Assembly (NCBI RefSeq): GCF_013155125.1
Contig: NZ_CP053564.1
Span: 255,501 to 319,500, forward strand
Length of the DNA: 64,000 nucleotides
Origin: Pseudonocardia broussonetiae
GTDB lineage: Bacteria > Actinomycetota > Actinomycetes > Mycobacteriales > Pseudonocardiaceae
Direction of reading: 5' to 3'
Part shown: positions 42,504 to 55,261 of the stretch, piece by piece
How positions within the stretch are numbered: the first letter of the stretch is position 1
Layout: the number at the start of each line of letters is the position of its first letter
Translations under genes and position numbers: made by a program
Notes under the pieces: generated by a model
Database searches by the model: none
What the model saw: only the letters and a program-made list of their open reading frames with translations
Told to the model about the DNA's origin: nothing

Positions 42504-43913
42504 GTGTCCCGTCCAGCCGTCGTGATCGGCGTGCTCGCGTCCTGCGGCCTGGCCGTGTCGCTGATGCAGACCCTCGTCGTCCCCCTCCTGCCGCAGTTCC
42601 CGCGCCTGCTGGGCGCGTCGACGTCGACCGTCACCTGGCTGGTCACCGCCACGCTCGTCGCCGGTGCGGTGTGCGCGCCGGTGCTCGGGCGGCTGGGCGA
42701 CATGTACGGCAAGCGGCGGATGCTGCTGGTCGCGCTCGGGTCCGTCACCGTCGGGTCGGCGCTGGGGGCCGTGGCGCCGGGCATCGAGGTGCTGCTCGTG
42801 GCGCGGGTGCTGCAGGGCGCGTCGCTGGGCGTCGTGGCGCTGGGGATCAGCATCATGCGCGACCTGCTGCCCGCCGAGCGCGTCGGCAGCGGCGTCGCAC
42901 TGATGAGCTCGTCGCTGGGCATCGGCGGGGCGATCGGGTTGCCGCTCACCGGCTTCGTCGCGCAGCAGACGAGCTGGCGGTGGCTGTTCGTCGGCGCCGC
43001 GGTGCTCGGGGCGGCGCAGTTCCTGCTGGTGCGCCGGGTCGTCGCGGAGTCGCCGTCGCGGTCGGGCGGGCGCTTCGACCTCCCCGGCGCGCTGGGCCTG
43101 TCCGCCGCGCTCGTCTGCCTGCTGCTCGCGATCTCCAAGGGCAGTGACTGGGGCTGGGGCAGCCCGGTCGTGCTCGGCCTGCTCGTGGCCGCCGTCGTGC
43201 TGTTCGTCGCGTGGGGGCGGATGGAGCTGCGGTCGGCGTCGCCGCTGGTCGACCTGCGCACCACGGCCCGCCCCGCCGTCCTGTGGACGAACCTCGGCTC
43301 GATCCTCATCGGCTTCGCGATGTTCGCGCAGTTCCTGGTCACGACGCAGCTGCTGCAGGCGCCGGTGGAGTCGGGCTACGGGTTCGGCTTCTCGCTGATC
43401 ACGGCCGGGCTCGTCCTGCTGCCGATCGGCGGGGCGATGGCGGTGTTCTCCCCCGTCTCCGCCCGGCTGTCGGCGCGGTTCGGCCCGCGGGCGACGCTCA
43501 CCGCCGGCACGGTCGTGCTGATCGCCGGCAACCTGTCGATGGCCGCGCTGCCCGGCTCGATCGCCCTGGTGATGGCGGCGGCGACGGTCACCGCCATCGG
43601 CGCGGCGCTGTCCTACTCCGCGCTCCCGCTGCTGATCATGGACGCGGTGCCGCCGACCGAGACCGCCGCCGCCAACAGCCTCAACACCCTGATGCGCATG
43701 CTCGGCACGTCGTCGTGCAGCGCGGTGGTGGCGGCCGTGGCGAGCGGCCTGACCATCACGGTCGGTGGGACGGTGCTGCCGGCGGCCACGGCGTACACGG
43801 TGGTCTTCCTGGCGGCGGCGGGGGCGGCGACGGCGGCGGCGGTGATCTCGGCGCTGACGCCGCGCGCCCCGCACCCCACCTCGGCGCCGAGGATGAGCGC
43901 GGCGGCGGCCTGA
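42504..43913 (+). CDS. MFS drug-efflux-type transporter (DHA2-like)
   Basis: A 469-residue major-facilitator protein with about fourteen helices. Motif A is LGRLGDMYGKRRM between helices 2 and 3, motif C-like GIGGAIGLPLTGFVAQQTSWRWLF in helix 5, and MQTLVVPLLPQFP in helix 1. This fits the 14-helix H+ antiporter group. Start is ambiguous: GTG 42504 has a GGGGTGG tract, GTG 42492 is the alternative. Substrate unknown. Ends at a 43-bp tandem repeat. Confidence 0.85.
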   Translation: MSRPAVVIGVLASCGLAVSLMQTLVVPLLPQFPRLLGASTSTVTWLVTATLVAGAVCAPVLGRLGDMYGKRRMLLVALGSVTVGSALGAVAPGIEVLLVARVLQGASLGVVALGISIMRDLLPAERVGSGVALMSSSLGIGGAIGLPLTGFVAQQTSWRWLFVGAAVLGAAQFLLVRRVVAESPSRSGGRFDLPGALGLSAALVCLLLAISKGSDWGWGSPVVLGLLVAAVVLFVAWGRMELRSASPLVDLRTTARPAVLWTNLGSILIGFAMFAQFLVTTQLLQAPVESGYGFGFSLITAGLVLLPIGGAMAVFSPVSARLSARFGPRATLTAGTVVLIAGNLSMAALPGSIALVMAAATVTAIGAALSYSALPLLIMDAVPPTETAAANSLNTLMRMLGTSSCSAVVAAVASGLTITVGGTVLPAATAYTVVFLAAAGAATAAAVISALTPRAPHPTSAPRMSAAAA

Positions 43914-43920
43914 CGGGCCT

Positions 43921-44021
43921 CTCGCCGGGCACCAGCGGCGAACTCCCGCCGCGGAGGGGCGAACTCGCCGGGCACCAGCGGCGAACTCGCGCGGCGGAGG
44001 GGCGAACTCGCCGGCGTGTGG
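43921..44021. repeat. 43-bp tandem repeat at a convergent junction
   Basis: Two units of 43 bp (43921-43963 and 43964-44006), each starting CTCGCCGGGCACCAGCGGCG and ending GGAGGGGCGAA, and the start of a third. They differ only in the CCCGCCG/GCGCGGC middle. The motif GGCGAACTCGCC is the reverse complement of the core of the 40524 repeats. Confidence 0.8.
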
Positions 44022-44027
44022 AGGGCG

Positions 44028-44552
44028 TCAGGTGGGCGGGCGGAAGATCATGCAGCTGCTCGTCGCGTGGGCGCACAGCCGGTCCTTGCCGTCGTACAGC
44101 CGGGCCTCCGCCAGCGCCGTCCGCCCACCCAGGTGCACGACCAGGCCCTCGCACCGCACCGGCCCGGAGCCCTCGCCCAGGCCGCGCAGGAACTTCACGC
44201 TGAGGTCCAGGCTCGTGTAGCCGACGCCGGCCGGCAGGGCGGAGTGCACCGCGCAGCCCGTGGCCGAGTCGAGCATGGTCGCGTACACCCCGCCGTGGAC
44301 CGAGCCGAGCGGGTTGAAGTGGTACTCCGCGGGCTCCAGCCCGAACACCACGCGCCCCTCCTCGACCTCCAGCAGCGCCATGCCGAGCGTCGAGCCGATG
44401 GGTGCGAGCGGGACCTCCCCCGCGAGGACCCGGCGCAGGAACGTGAGCCCGTCGACGCCCTCCGCTGCGGCTGCGGTCGCCATCGGGTCCTCCCAGCGGT
44501 GCGTGCGCTCGCGCACGGCGGTCGGGGGTGTCGGGGTCGGGGCGGCGGTCAT
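44028..44552 (-). CDS. PaaI-type hotdog thioesterase
   Basis: A 174-residue hotdog-fold acyl-CoA thioesterase. HFNPLGSVHGGVYATMLDSATGCAVHSAL carries the family's Asn/His-Gly-Gly and Asp catalytic region, then TSLDLSVKFLRGL. Such enzymes hydrolyse phenylacetyl- or other aryl-CoA. Its ATG overlaps the MFS stop (ATGA), so the two are cotranscribed. An internal ATG about 23 codons in is a possible true start, since the first residues look non-conserved. Confidence 0.88.
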   Translation of the reverse strand: MTAAPTPTPPTAVRERTHRWEDPMATAAAAEGVDGLTFLRRVLAGEVPLAPIGSTLGMALLEVEEGRVVFGLEPAEYHFNPLGSVHGGVYATMLDSATGCAVHSALPAGVGYTSLDLSVKFLRGLGEGSGPVRCEGLVVHLGGRTALAEARLYDGKDRLCAHATSSCMIFRPPT

Positions 44553-45943
44553 GCCGGCTCCTCCAGGGGAACGGGTGTGGGTGCGGGGGCGGAGCGGGCC
44601 CGGGCGGCGCCGACGACGACCCCGCACAGGACCGTGACGATCCCACCCGCGGCCATGGCGATCCAGGACGTGCGGAACGCCTCGAACGACGAGCCCGCCG
44701 CGGCCAGCCCGGACAGCAGCAGCGCGATGCCGAGGACGGCGCCGATCTGGCGGGCGCAGGTGCCGACGGCGCTGCCCGTGGCGAAGCGCGTGGGCGGCAG
44801 CTCCGACACCGCCGCCGTGCCGAGCCCGGCGTAGACGGCGCCGACGCCGAGGCCGGTGAGCAGCTGCCCGGGCAGGAACACGGTGAGCCACGCCGGGTCG
44901 GGCCCGACGGCGACCGCGAACAGCACGCAGCCCGCCGTGAACAGCAGCCCCCCGGCGACGACCGACGCGCCGGCGCCGAACCGGTCGGTGAGCCGCCCGC
45001 CCACCGACGACGCCACCGCGGCCATCAGCGGCCCGGGCGTGACGGCGAGCCCGGCCGTGAGGACGTCGTACCCCCAGACCCCGGTGAGGAACAGGATGTT
45101 GGACAGCAGCAGGGCGTAGAAGCCCCCGGAGAACACGAGGTAGCCCGCGATCGAGCCGGCGAAGCTGCGCAGCCGGAACAGCGCGGGCTCCACGAGAGGG
45201 CGCGCGACGCGGGCGCTGCGGACGCCGAACAGCACCAGCAGCACGGCGCCGGCGACCAGCGGCCACACCGCGTCGCCCCAGCCGCCGTCCTCCCCGCGCA
45301 CGATCCCCAGCGACACCGCGGCGACGCCGGTCCCGAGCAGCACGACCGAGACGAGGTCGGGCAGGCGCGCGTCGGGGTCGCGCGACTCGACGAGCACGAA
45401 CCGCGAGGCGACGAGCGTCAGCAGGACGACCGGCAGGTTGACGAAGAACACCGCGCGCCAGCCGAAGGCGTCGACGAGCACGCCGCCCAGCGCCGGGCCG
45501 GTGGCCGCGGCGATCGCGCCGGTGGCGCCCCACAGCCCGACGGCCGCGCCGCGCCGCTCCGGCGGGAACGCCGGGAGCAGCAGCGCGAGCGAGGCGGGCG
45601 CGAGCAGCGCGGCGGCGACGGCCTGCGCCGCGCGCGCGGCGATGAGCGCGCCCGCCGTCGGCGCCACCGCGCAGGCCAGCGAGGCCAGCCCGAACAGCAC
45701 CAGCCCGACGCCGAAGATGCGGCGCCTGCCCCGGGCGTCGGCCAGCCGGCCGGCGGGGATGAGCAGCGCCGCGAACACGACGTTGTAGGCCGTGAAGACC
45801 CACGAGAGGTCGGCCAGCGACGTCTCGGGCCAGGTCTCCCGGACGTCGGGGAAGGCGATGTTGACGATCGTGACGTCGAGGAAGACCAGGAAGGCCGCGA
45901 GCGACGTCACCGTGAGCACGAGGGCGGGCCGCTGAGTTCTCAT
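44549..45943 (-). CDS. MFS drug-efflux transporter, DHA2 family
   Basis: A 464-residue fourteen-helix MFS protein. TM1 has the DHA2 motif FLVFLDVTIVNIAFPDVRE, motif A is AGRLADARGRRRIFGVG, and motif C is ATGPALGGVLVDAFGWRAVFFVNLP. Closely similar to EmrB/QacA-type exporters. Divergent from an HxlR regulator gene and coupled to a thioesterase gene, so it is probably induced by the HxlR ligand. Substrate unknown. Confidence 0.9.
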   Translation of the reverse strand: MRTQRPALVLTVTSLAAFLVFLDVTIVNIAFPDVRETWPETSLADLSWVFTAYNVVFAALLIPAGRLADARGRRRIFGVGLVLFGLASLACAVAPTAGALIAARAAQAVAAALLAPASLALLLPAFPPERRGAAVGLWGATGAIAAATGPALGGVLVDAFGWRAVFFVNLPVVLLTLVASRFVLVESRDPDARLPDLVSVVLLGTGVAAVSLGIVRGEDGGWGDAVWPLVAGAVLLVLFGVRSARVARPLVEPALFRLRSFAGSIAGYLVFSGGFYALLLSNILFLTGVWGYDVLTAGLAVTPGPLMAAVASSVGGRLTDRFGAGASVVAGGLLFTAGCVLFAVAVGPDPAWLTVFLPGQLLTGLGVGAVYAGLGTAAVSELPPTRFATGSAVGTCARQIGAVLGIALLLSGLAAAGSSFEAFRTSWIAMAAGGIVTVLCGVVVGAARARSAPAPTPVPLEEPA

Positions 45944-45994
45944 GGTGGACGCAGACAAGCACGCTGCGTCCTCGCGCGCAACCCATCCGCGGGA

Positions 45995-46000
45995 TACCCT
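45995..46000 (+). promoter_or_regulatory. -10 box of a leaderless HxlR transcript
   Basis: TACCCT fits TANNNT and lies 6 bp before the HxlR ATG, so transcription should begin at the A of the ATG. No Shine-Dalgarno-like sequence is present, which agrees with leaderless translation. Confidence 0.5.
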
Positions 46001-46006
46001 GGCCGC

Positions 46007-46474
46007 ATGGACTTCAGGGAGCTGCCCAGCGGCCGCTGCTCCGTGGCCCGGACCGCGGCGCTGGTGGGCGACGCGTGGACCGTCCTCGTGCTGCGCGACC
46101 TGTTCAACGGCATCCGCCGCTTCGACGACCTGACGACCCACCTCGGCATCGCGCGCAACGTGCTCACCCGGCGGCTGTCCACGCTCACCGAGCACGGCCT
46201 CGTCGAGAAGGTGCCCTACCGCGAGCCCGGCCGCCGCGAGCGCCACGAGTACCGGCTCACCCCGGCGGGCCGCGACCTGCGCCCCCTGCTGCTCGCGATG
46301 ATCGACTACGGCGACCGCCACCTGGCCGGCTCCGACGGCCCGCCGATGCGCGTCGAGCACGCCGGGTGCGGCGCGCCGGTGCACGTCGAGGTGCGCTGCG
46401 CCGAGGGCCACCTGGTGGAGTCCGGGACCCGCCTGCACACCGTCGCGCTCGAACCGGCCCTGCGGGCGGGGTGA
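46007..46474 (+). CDS. HxlR family transcriptional regulator
   Basis: A 155-residue winged-helix regulator. CSVARTAALVGDAWTVLVLRDLFNGIRRFDDLTTHLGIARNVLTRRLSTL is the HxlR core, with the N-terminal Cys typical of thiol- or quinone-sensing members, then EYRLTPAGRDL. Divergent from the DHA2 transporter gene across 63 bp, which is the standard arrangement for local control. The C-terminal cysteines (HAGCGAPVHVEVRC) might bind metal. Confidence 0.9.
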   Translation: MDFRELPSGRCSVARTAALVGDAWTVLVLRDLFNGIRRFDDLTTHLGIARNVLTRRLSTLTEHGLVEKVPYREPGRRERHEYRLTPAGRDLRPLLLAMIDYGDRHLAGSDGPPMRVEHAGCGAPVHVEVRCAEGHLVESGTRLHTVALEPALRAG

Positions 46475-46524
46475 CGGCAGGGCGCTCCGGTTGGCGCGCA
46501 CGGGCGCGGGGTACGCCCGCCACC

Positions 46525-46929
46525 ATGGGTGACTACGAACGCAGCGCGACCGTCGAGGCCGAGCCCGGCGTCCTGTTCGACTACCTCTCCGACGTCGAGA
46601 ACCTCCCGCACTACTTCGCCGCGATGCGGTCGGCCGAGCCCGCGGGCGGCGAGAAGGTGCACACCGTCGCGGAGGTGGAGGGCACCGAGCGCGAGGGCGA
46701 CGCCTGGTTCACCGCCGAGGAGGAGTCGCGCACCATCCGCTGGGGCGCCCCCGGCCCGCACGACTACAGCGGCGAGCTCGAGGTCACCGGCGCCGCCTCC
46801 GGCTCGCAGGTCACCGTGCGCCTGCACACCGAGCACGTCGAGGACGACCGGATCGAGCGCGGGCTCGAGGAGACCCTCGACGCGATCAAGCGCAACGTCG
46901 AGCAGGGCGCCGACCCCGCCGCGCCGTAG
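46525..46929 (+). CDS. SRPBCC family protein
   Basis: A 134-residue START/SRPBCC-like protein of the polyketide-cyclase/coenzyme-Q-binding type: YERSATVEAEPGVLFDYLSDVENLPHYFAAM, then GELEVTGAASGSQVTVRLHTEH. These form a hydrophobic cavity for lipids or aromatic ligands. Ligand unknown. It ends 3 bp from the convergent VOC gene. Confidence 0.8.
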   Translation: MGDYERSATVEAEPGVLFDYLSDVENLPHYFAAMRSAEPAGGEKVHTVAEVEGTEREGDAWFTAEEESRTIRWGAPGPHDYSGELEVTGAASGSQVTVRLHTEHVEDDRIERGLEETLDAIKRNVEQGADPAAP

Positions 46930-46932
46930 GCG

Positions 46933-47304
46933 TCACTCGTGCCGCACGTCGCGCCGGATCGGGTGGTCCGGCGGCACCTCGACGAGCACGATGCGGACGC
47001 CGTCGGGGTCGGCCAGCCACATCTCGCGCAGGCCCCACGGCTCCGTCCGCGGCTCCCGCACGACGTGCGCGGCGAGCTCGGCGGCGGCCGCGTCGAGGTC
47101 GCGGACCTGCAGCCACAGGGCCACGCCGGTGCGCTCCCCCGGCTCCCGCGCGCCCGACACCTCGACGAACCCGTTGCCCGCGAAGAACACCGTGCCGCCG
47201 GGGAACTCGCGGGCGATCGCGAGGCCCAGGACGTCGCGGTAGAAGGCGAGCGTGACGTCGTGGTCGGCGGGGCGCAGCAGGACGCGCGACGAGAGGATCT
47301 CCAC
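46933..47304 (-). CDS. VOC superfamily (glyoxalase-like) protein
   Basis: A 123-residue vicinal-oxygen-chelate protein with the paired beta-alpha-beta-beta-beta modules: RVLLRPADHDVTLAFYRDVLGLAI, and the closing EMWLADPDGVRIVLVEVP with the metal-binding Glu. Could be a glyoxalase, dioxygenase or antibiotic-binding protein. GTG start; 3 bp after the hydrolase stop, so in the same transcript. Confidence 0.8.
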   Translation of the reverse strand: MEILSSRVLLRPADHDVTLAFYRDVLGLAIAREFPGGTVFFAGNGFVEVSGAREPGERTGVALWLQVRDLDAAAAELAAHVVREPRTEPWGLREMWLADPDGVRIVLVEVPPDHPIRRDVRHE

Positions 47305-47307
47305 GCG

Positions 47308-48168
47308 TCAGCCCGGGTGCGCGGCGAGGTGGTCGAGCAGGCGCGCGGCGAGCTCGTCGGGCGCCTCCTCGGGGACCCAGTGGCTGACCCCGCGCAGCTC
47401 CGCGTAGGTGTAGGGCGCGGTGACGTGGCGGTGCGTGAGCTCGATGCCCTGCCGGGTGATCGCCGTGTCGCCGTCGCTCCACACGAACAGCGTGGGCACG
47501 GTGACGGGCGGGTCGCCCTCGCGCAGGTCGCCGACGGCGATGCCCCGGTACCAGTTGAGCGCGGCGGTGAGCGCGCCCGGCTGCGCCATCCGCTGCGCGT
47601 CGCGGCGGGCGCGCTCGGGCGTCTGACCGGTACGGCGCAGCGCCCCCTCCAGCACCGGCGACCAGCCCCGGTCGTCGGGGCGCAGCAGCCGCTCAGGCAC
47701 CCACGGCAGCTGGAACGCCCCGACGTACCAGGACGCGAGCACCTGCCGGGTCGTCACGAGCGAGCGCGCGTAGGCCGCGGCGGGCGGCACCGAGACCGCG
47801 GTGAGCGAGCGCACGGCGTCGGGGTACCGGCTCGCGAGCCGCCACGCGACCGCCGCGCCCCAGTCGTGGCCGACGACGTGCGCGCGGCCGCCCGCGCGCT
47901 CGGCGATCACCACGAGCGCGTCGGAGGTCAGGTCGGCGACCCGGTAGGCGCCGCGCCCGGACGGCCGCGCACCGGCCGCGTAGCCGCGCTGCTCGGGCGC
48001 GATCGTGCGGTAGCCGGCGTCGTGCAGCGCGGGGACCACCTCGTCCCAGGACTCCGGTCCCTGCGGGAAGCCGTGCAGCAGCAGGACCGGCGGGCCGTCG
48101 GGCGGGCCGGCCTCGCGGACGTCGAGCGTGCCCACCGGGATGCGTACCGCCGTCGTTCGTACCGTCAC
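47308..48168 (-). CDS. Alpha/beta hydrolase, epoxide-hydrolase type
   Basis: A 286-residue hydrolase with an aspartate nucleophile in HVVGHDWGAAVAW, the oxyanion motif LLLHGFPQGPESW and a late histidine in GVSHWVPEEAP. The HGxP/GHDWG pairing is that of epoxide hydrolases and haloalkane dehalogenases. A second active-site Asp is likely in FVWSDGD. GTG start at 48168 gives a natural N-terminus. Substrate unknown. Confidence 0.85.
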   Translation of the reverse strand: MTVRTTAVRIPVGTLDVREAGPPDGPPVLLLHGFPQGPESWDEVVPALHDAGYRTIAPEQRGYAAGARPSGRGAYRVADLTSDALVVIAERAGGRAHVVGHDWGAAVAWRLASRYPDAVRSLTAVSVPPAAAYARSLVTTRQVLASWYVGAFQLPWVPERLLRPDDRGWSPVLEGALRRTGQTPERARRDAQRMAQPGALTAALNWYRGIAVGDLREGDPPVTVPTLFVWSDGDTAITRQGIELTHRHVTAPYTYAELRGVSHWVPEEAPDELAARLLDHLAAHPG

Positions 48169-48286
48169 GCGCCCATCATGGCGGGTTTCACCTCGGTTCC
48201 CCCGGCCGCAGGTTGTGCCGCCCCCGCCGGGTCGGCTTGGGTGGGTCCCGGCCGGTGACCCCGGCGCACCGGACGAGGGGAGCGAG

Positions 48287-53857
<5,571 letters not shown>

Positions 53858-53903
53858 CCCGTGAGTGGATACGAGTGCTCCGGCACCCGTATCCACTCAC
53901 GGG
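53858..53903. terminator. GTGAGTGG-family palindrome, copy 3
   Basis: 21-bp arms (53858-53878 and 53883-53903) with one mismatch and loop TCCG, directly after the carboxylase stop and before the convergent GH3 stop. Outer arm CCCGTGAGTGG; the inner arm ATACGAGTGC differs from copy 1 by an A-to-T change matched by the compensating change in the other arm. Confidence 0.75.
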
Positions 53904-53908
53904 TGGCG

Positions 53909-55132
53909 TCAGCCGCACACCGACTTCGCCCGCAGCACCCGGGTCACCGCCGCCGTGTTCTCCCCCGCGTCCAGGGTGCCCGCGGCCAGGGCCGGCTCCA
54001 GCGCGTCGAGGATCGGCTCCGGGTCGCCGCCCGCCGACCACAGGGCCACGTCGGCCCCGGCGTCCAGCGCGGCGAGCACCGCCTCGGGCAGCTCGTACTG
54101 CCCCGTGACGGCCTTCATCGCGCCGAGGTCGTCGGTGTAGACGACGCCGGCGAAGCCGTACTCGTCGCGCAGCAGCGCGTACACCGCCGGGGTGAGCGAG
54201 CTGGGGAGGCCGTCGGTGAGGCCGGGGACGTCGAGGTGCCCGACCATCACCGCGGCCGGCAGCGGGCCCGTCGCCAGCGGGGCGCCGGGGCCGACGAGGT
54301 CGGCGTAGGGGCGCAGGTCGGCGCCGCGCAGGTCCTCGAGCGGCGGGGTGGTGACGCGCCCGGCGTGCGAGTCGCCGTCGGCCCGGCCGTGGCCGGGGAA
54401 GTGCTTGACCACCGGCTCGATCCCGGCCTCCCGCAGGCCCTCGGCGAACGCGAGGGCGTAGCGCGTGACGTCGTCGGGGTCGGTGCCGAAGGACCGGTCG
54501 CCGATCACCTCCCGGGCGGACTGCCCGCCGAGGTCGACGACCGGCGCGATGTCCTGCGTGACGCCGCGGGCCGCCAGCGCGCGGCCGCGCTGCAGCGCGA
54601 GCGCCCGCACCTCGTCGGTGGTCAGCCCGCTCATCTCGCGGGCGCTGGGCAGGTCGCCGTCGAGCTCGTCGACGCGCTGCACGCGCCCGCCCTCGTCGTC
54701 GACGGCCACGGTGACCGGGATCCGCGCCCCGGCCTGCAGCGCGCGCAGCGCCTGGTCGCGCAGCAGCGCCGTGGCGTTGCCGGGCAGGAACACCCCGCCC
54801 ACCTGCGAGGTGCGCACGGTCTCCGCCGCCCCTGCCGGGTCGGCCGCGTCGACGCCCACCATGAGCCGCTGCGCGAGCAGGGCCCGCGGCGACATCGCGG
54901 CGACGACGGCGGCGCAGTCGGGCAGCCGGTCGTCGACGGGGGCGGGCGCGGCCGCGCGCGCGGCCAGGGGCACCGGCGCCGCGGGGGCGGGACCGGTCGG
55001 CACCAGGAACGCCCCCGTGCACGCCAGCACCCCGGCCGCCAGCCCGACGAGCCACGGCCCGGCCGACCGGCGGGCCGGGACGGCGCGGGCGCGCAGGCGG
55101 ACGGACGAGTGGTGCGTGTGGGGGCGGCTCAT
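53909..55132 (-). CDS. Exported glycoside hydrolase family 3 (NagZ-like beta-N-acetylhexosaminidase)
   Basis: A 407-residue secreted or membrane-anchored GH3 N-domain enzyme. A signal or anchor helix lies at about 27-50 (WLVGLAAGVLACTGAFLVP). The GH3 signature is VKHFPGHGRADGDSH, with the Asp-Ser-His loop that acts as general acid in NagZ, and the nucleophile Asp in GVVYTDDLGAM. VAVDDEGGRVQR also matches NagZ. Unlike cytosolic NagZ it appears exported, so it may trim peptidoglycan outside. ATG 55132; GTG 55135 is one codon upstream. Confidence 0.88.
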   Translation of the reverse strand: MSRPHTHHSSVRLRARAVPARRSAGPWLVGLAAGVLACTGAFLVPTGPAPAAPVPLAARAAAPAPVDDRLPDCAAVVAAMSPRALLAQRLMVGVDAADPAGAAETVRTSQVGGVFLPGNATALLRDQALRALQAGARIPVTVAVDDEGGRVQRVDELDGDLPSAREMSGLTTDEVRALALQRGRALAARGVTQDIAPVVDLGGQSAREVIGDRSFGTDPDDVTRYALAFAEGLREAGIEPVVKHFPGHGRADGDSHAGRVTTPPLEDLRGADLRPYADLVGPGAPLATGPLPAAVMVGHLDVPGLTDGLPSSLTPAVYALLRDEYGFAGVVYTDDLGAMKAVTGQYELPEAVLAALDAGADVALWSAGGDPEPILDALEPALAAGTLDAGENTAAVTRVLRAKSVCG

Positions 55133-55226
55133 CACCGCTCATCCTCCACCCCGCGGCCCGCGACGACACTCACACCCGACGCGCGCGTCGGGGTATGACC
55201 TCACGAACATGGGTCGACTGGCGGTT

Positions 55227-55247
55227 GTGATCACCGTGTGAGATCAC
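55227..55247. promoter_or_regulatory. Inverted repeat GTGATC-N9-GATCAC upstream of the KAS III gene
   Basis: GTGATC (55227-55232) and GATCAC (55242-55247) flank ACCGTGTGA, 15 bp before the chosen GTG start. It overlaps TGTGA half-sites reminiscent of CRP/FNR-family boxes but without standard spacing. A regulator site is possible; evidence is the symmetry only. Confidence 0.3.
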
Positions 55248-55261
55248 GTTGGGTAGGGACC

